In this document: positions 8,286 through 10,153 of the stretch, piece after piece
How positions within the stretch are numbered: the stretch's first letter is position 1
How the letters are laid out: the number at the start of each line of letters is the position of its first letter
Origin: Thermoleophilia bacterium
GTDB lineage: Bacteria > Actinomycetota > Thermoleophilia > Gaiellales > SKUG01
Direction: 5' to 3'
NCBI GenBank assembly: GCA_007122215.1
Contig: SKUG01000273.1
Span: 1-10,153 of the forward strand
Length of the DNA stretch: 10,153 nt
Translations under genes and position numbers: made by a program
Notes under the pieces: generated by a model
Databases searched by the model: none
Seen by the model: only the letters and a program-made list of their open reading frames with translations
What the model was told of the DNA's origin: nothing

Positions 8286-8333
8286 TCCGCGTACGAAATG
8301 GCACGCGGGTGATGCAGAAACGTACACGGATCG
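8286..8333. repeat. 48-bp dyad-symmetric repeat, copy 2
   Basis: This is the second copy, starting 72 bp after copy 1 and separated from it by 24 unrelated bases. All seven differences between copies fall at internal positions 14-34; the outer 13 and 14 bases are identical. Conservation of the palindromic arms with drift of the middle is what one expects of a protein-binding site or structured element. The inner stem of copy 1 is reduced to three pairs here. Confidence 0.85.
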
Positions 8334-8366
8334 GGCCGGGCCGGGGCGGGAGGGACGCCGAGCATG

Positions 8367-8386
8367 GGGACGGGACGGGACAGGAC
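8367..8386. repeat. Short pentanucleotide tandem repeat (GGGAC)
   Basis: Three GGGAC units are followed by AGGAC (8367-8386), a minimal five-base tandem repeat in the gap after the SRPBCC-TM stop codon. The neighbouring GACAGGAC(A)GGCCGC motif also occurs twice (around 8380 and 8409). No function is evident. Confidence 0.5.
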
Positions 8387-8422
8387 AGGCCGCCAGGCAC
8401 GGAGACGCGACAGGACGGCCGC

Positions 8423-9373
8423 TCAGGCGCTCGGGGTGGTGGCGCGCAGGTCGGTGCCGTGGGGGCGGATGCGGGCAGGACCCGCGACCTTCCAGAGCTC
8501 GCTGGGGCTGCGGATCGAGGTGAGCGGACCGCTGGCCCGCACCCTGGCAATGGGCACCGCCACGGTGAGGGTGACCTCCTTGCCGCGCGGCCCGCTGCAG
8601 CGGGCGTATGCCGCGAACGTGGCAACCGGGCGGGGACCATCAGCTCCGTGCACGGGCCCGGCCCGCATGCAGCCACCCTCGGCGATGGTGGAGCGAAGCT
8701 GGTCCCAGCCAGCCTGGTCGAAGGGCACCGCAGGCGCCGTCAGCGCGCGGGCGGTGTCGATGTCGTCCTCGTTGATGGCCTGCTCGAGCGACTCGGCCAG
8801 CATCTGGGGGTCCCGCGCACCACTGCTGGCGGCCGGCATCACGAACGCCGCTGCCAGTGCAATGACCATGCCCGCGGCAACCAGCCGCAGGCCGACGCCG
8901 CGACGGGGCCGTGTCCGTGGGGGGCGTACCTGTGGATCCATCCCCCGCGCATGCAGCGCGGCATATCCCGCCAGGCGTTGCGCCGCGATCCGCCACTGGC
9001 GCCGGCGGGCGCGCGCAGCGGCCACGGCAGCGCGGGTGGGCTGGAGCGGCTCGATGCGAACGTGCAGCAGGGAGCCCGCCTCGTCGCCCTCGACCTCGAA
9101 GTGCTCGGCCAGCTCGACGCCGGTGTCGAGCTCGACCATGCGACGCAGGATCCCGAGCCGCAGGTCTGCATCGCCGATGACGATGGTGCGCTCGTTGCCG
9201 TCGGCGTCGCGCTCGTGGAGCCGGGAGCCAACATCCCCGGGAGCACCTGTGCCGGGCTGCTGCTCGATGCTCAATCCCACGGGCCACCAGTGGACGACGT
9301 GCGCAGGGTCGAGCAGGCACTCCCAGAGGTCGTGCCGGCCTGCGTTGACCTGCTCGGTGATCCGTGAACCCAT
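8423..9373 (-). CDS. SRPBCC-like domain protein with one membrane helix and an extracytoplasmic domain
   Basis: From the ATG at 9373 this is 316 residues. The first 110 or so resemble an SRPBCC (START/polyketide-cyclase-like) fold: an opening helix ending WECLLDPAHVVHWWP, a VGSRLHERD strand pair, and a closing HFEVEGDEAGSLLHVRIEP. A basic stretch follows (ARARRRQWR and PRTRPRRG). Then comes one hydrophobic helix, GVGLRLVAAGMVIALAAAF (about residues 159-177), and a C-terminal domain of about 135 residues with two cysteines that could pair outside the cell. The basic residues before the helix predict the N-terminus inside. The longest frame starts at TTG 9415, whose TTGA overlaps the stop of the small upstream ORF; the ATG fits the start of the SRPBCC core better. 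The SRPBCC call rests on pattern only, and no ligand or partner can be named. Confidence 0.75.
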   Translation of the reverse strand: MGSRITEQVNAGRHDLWECLLDPAHVVHWWPVGLSIEQQPGTGAPGDVGSRLHERDADGNERTIVIGDADLRLGILRRMVELDTGVELAEHFEVEGDEAGSLLHVRIEPLQPTRAAVAAARARRRQWRIAAQRLAGYAALHARGMDPQVRPPRTRPRRGVGLRLVAAGMVIALAAAFVMPAASSGARDPQMLAESLEQAINEDDIDTARALTAPAVPFDQAGWDQLRSTIAEGGCMRAGPVHGADGPRPVATFAAYARCSGPRGKEVTLTVAVPIARVRASGPLTSIRSPSELWKVAGPARIRPHGTDLRATTPSA

Positions 9374-9411
9374 CCTCGTGGAATGTGCCACCACTCGGGC
9401 CCACTGGAACG

Positions 9412-9738
9412 TCAAGAGTGGTTGAAGCCCCCCGCCATGCGAACCATCCGACGGGTTCGCAGCAGGGGCCGGCTGCTCGCGGCAGGGGCGATGCCCTGGG
9501 CCGGTCCGGCAGGTAGCGGGGCTGCATCGAGCGCCCGGATCGCCTGCCGGACCGGCCCGGTACCGGTGGTGTCATCGCCCCCCTCTGCGACTGCCACCTC
9601 CACCGCCGAGGCTGCCGGCTCGGCATGCCTGGCCGTGGAATCCTGCACGTGGCGACCGCTGCGGCGACGGCGCGGCCTGCCTCCCACCTGGACCGCCGAG
9701 AGCGGCAGCGCTGCGTGGATGCGTCCGAGCAGCGTCAT
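9412..9738 (-). CDS. Small hypothetical protein, 108 residues, weakly supported
   Basis: I do not recognise this product. The ORF has ATG at 9738 with GGAG five bases upstream, and its codons show coding-like composition: by my hand count G+C is about 79/64/80% at positions 1/2/3. The product is Ala/Arg/Pro-rich with an RPRRRRSGR patch near residue 21 and no clear domain, signal or membrane helix. Its stop TGA overlaps a TTG that opens the longest form of the next gene (TTGA), a coupling-like arrangement. Against it, a perfect 16-bp inverted repeat lies inside the frame, the sequence is low in complexity, and antisense frames of similar size exist. It could be a true small gene, the remnant of one, or a chance ORF in a structured intergenic region. 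Confidence 0.35.
   Translation of the reverse strand: MTLLGRIHAALPLSAVQVGGRPRRRRSGRHVQDSTARHAEPAASAVEVAVAEGGDDTTGTGPVRQAIRALDAAPLPAGPAQGIAPAASSRPLLRTRRMVRMAGGFNHS
9498..9558. repeat. Perfect 16-bp inverted repeat with 29-bp spacer
   Basis: GGGCCGGTCCGGCAGG at 9498-9513 is the exact reverse complement of CCTGCCGGACCGGCCC at 9543-9558. Each arm also contains its own short palindrome (GCCGGTCCGGC or GCCGGACCGGC). The palindrome CCGGTACCGG (9557-9566) adjoins the right arm. The stem is long and the loop large for a simple terminator. A regulatory RNA structure, paired operator sites or the ends of a small lost element are all possible. Confidence 0.8.
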
Positions 9739-9774
9739 CGCGACTCCGCCTGCCGCTGTCGCCCGTGTGTCGGT

Positions 9775-9795
9775 CCCTGCTCCATGCCAGCAGGG
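9775..9795 (-). terminator. Hairpin downstream of small ORF, possible terminator
   Basis: CCCTGCT-CCATGCC-AGCAGGG is a perfect 7-bp stem with a 7-base loop. On the minus strand it begins 14 bases after the stop codon of the small ORF at 9810. A second dyad, GCTCAG-CTG-CTGAGC (9808-9822), overlaps that stop codon. No T-run follows. Confidence 0.4.
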
Positions 9796-9809
9796 TCGGC
9801 AGCTGCTGC

Positions 9810-9983
9810 TCAGCTGCTGAGCCGCACCCGGCGCACATCACCCGCATCGCGTACGCCCGGGTCATCTGCCTCGAGCTGCAGACGCCAGAAGCTCCGCTCG
9901 AAGCGCTCGTCGCGGCGCCGGTGCAGCTCGGCGCTGAAGCGCCCAACCCGCCTGCTGCGGATCCGTGTCGTGACTCCCCACAT
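9810..9983 (-). CDS. Small hypothetical protein, 57 residues (possibly 102)
   Basis: I do not recognise the product. From ATG 9983 it is a short, strongly charged, probably helical peptide (with GRFSAELHRRRDERFERSFW in the middle) and no membrane segment. By hand count G+C is about 74/56/82% at codon positions 1/2/3, a pattern typical of real genes in such DNA. GGGGTG lies five bases before the ATG. The frame continues upstream to another ATG at 10118 (102 residues), but that part is Gly/Arg/Cys/Trp-rich with an untypical position-2 composition and no ribosome-binding site, so I prefer the shorter form. A 7-bp hairpin follows the stop. It may be a genuine small gene or the surviving end of a decayed one. 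Confidence 0.4.
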   Translation of the reverse strand: MWGVTTRIRSRRVGRFSAELHRRRDERFERSFWRLQLEADDPGVRDAGDVRRVRLSS

Positions 9984-10153
9984 GTCTTCACCCCGTCCGT
10001 TGCACCACCGGCCCCGCACGTGCCCACACGCGGTGTCGATGGCTGCCGAGCCCCTGCCCGGGGTCCCGGCGTCCTGCCGGCGCGCCGCCCACCGGCACGC
10101 CACCCTCACTCCCTTCATCGGCAGCAGGCACGAATTTCCCTGTAAGAATCCCG
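9984..10153. other. Right-edge region without a supported gene
   Basis: Apart from the possible upstream extension of the small ORF, I see no convincing gene here. The last 25 bases are markedly richer in A+T than the rest (CGAATTTCCCTGTAAGAATC). They contain the near-repeat GAATTTCCC / GAATCCC, which may belong to a promoter or another element continuing past the window edge. Confidence 0.4.

Noticed and set aside
8214..8333. Possible CRISPR array
   Set aside because: There are only two units, with a 24-bp gap shorter than the 48-bp repeat, internal mismatches between units and no cas genes.
8115..8676. Overlapping small ORFs with repeated peptides (such as CHFVRG / CRFVRG, PFRTR) over the 48-bp repeats
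   Set aside because: The peptide repetition is just the nucleotide repeat read in different frames on both strands. There is no ribosome-binding site or coding composition.
9845..9855. ATCGCGTACG resembling the half-site of the 48-bp repeats
   Set aside because: It lacks one base of the motif, has no inverted partner and lies within a probable small coding frame, so it is likely chance.
10108..10120. GCCGATGA on the minus strand resembling the sigma-28 -10 box GCCGATAA
   Set aside because: The expected TAAA -35 at 15 nt upstream is absent (AGGG is there instead), so a single octamer-like match is not enough.

Overview
The window is very GC-rich (roughly 70% or more by eye), and its coding frames have strongly G/C third positions. 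TypA, a DUF418 membrane protein, a RecQ-type helicase with the Walker A form TGWGKS, and an Atg22/UMF1-type MFS protein are all of actinobacterial style. Several starts look leaderless behind a TANNNT -10 box, as is common in Actinomycetota. I would place the source in Actinomycetota, possibly a deep lineage such as Thermoleophilia. The phylum is reasonably supported; the class is a guess.

Layout, left to right. Positions 1-1796 (minus) hold the N-terminal 598 codons of a large Ala-rich protein that I do not recognise and that runs off the left edge. It is followed on the same strand, further upstream, by a DUF418 membrane protein (1918-3162) and by typA/bipA (3159-4991). The last two overlap by 4 bp (GTGA) and probably form one transcript. 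A 56-bp divergent region separates typA from a plus-strand RecQ-type helicase gene (5048-6745). That gene converges on a minus-strand MFS transporter gene (6749-8161) with only 3 bp between the stop codons. Upstream of the transporter is a 261-bp gap with two 48-bp dyad-symmetric repeats. It is followed by a minus-strand gene for a predicted SRPBCC-TM-extracytoplasmic protein (8423-9373 or 9415). The last 740 bases hold two small, poorly supported minus-strand ORFs, a perfect 16-bp inverted repeat and several hairpins.

Functionally this is mostly a housekeeping stretch: ribosome-associated GTPase, DNA helicase, transporters and membrane proteins. There is no sign of an integrase, transposase, CRISPR array, tRNA or rRNA. 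I found no convincing new multi-gene system. The most unusual material is non-coding: the tandem 48-bp palindromic repeats upstream of the MFS promoter, the 16-bp inverted repeat near 9500-9560, and an identical GGGTAGGGT-N6-ATG start signal on two genes. Among proteins, the least explained are the large Ala-rich one at the left edge and the SRPBCC-TM protein.
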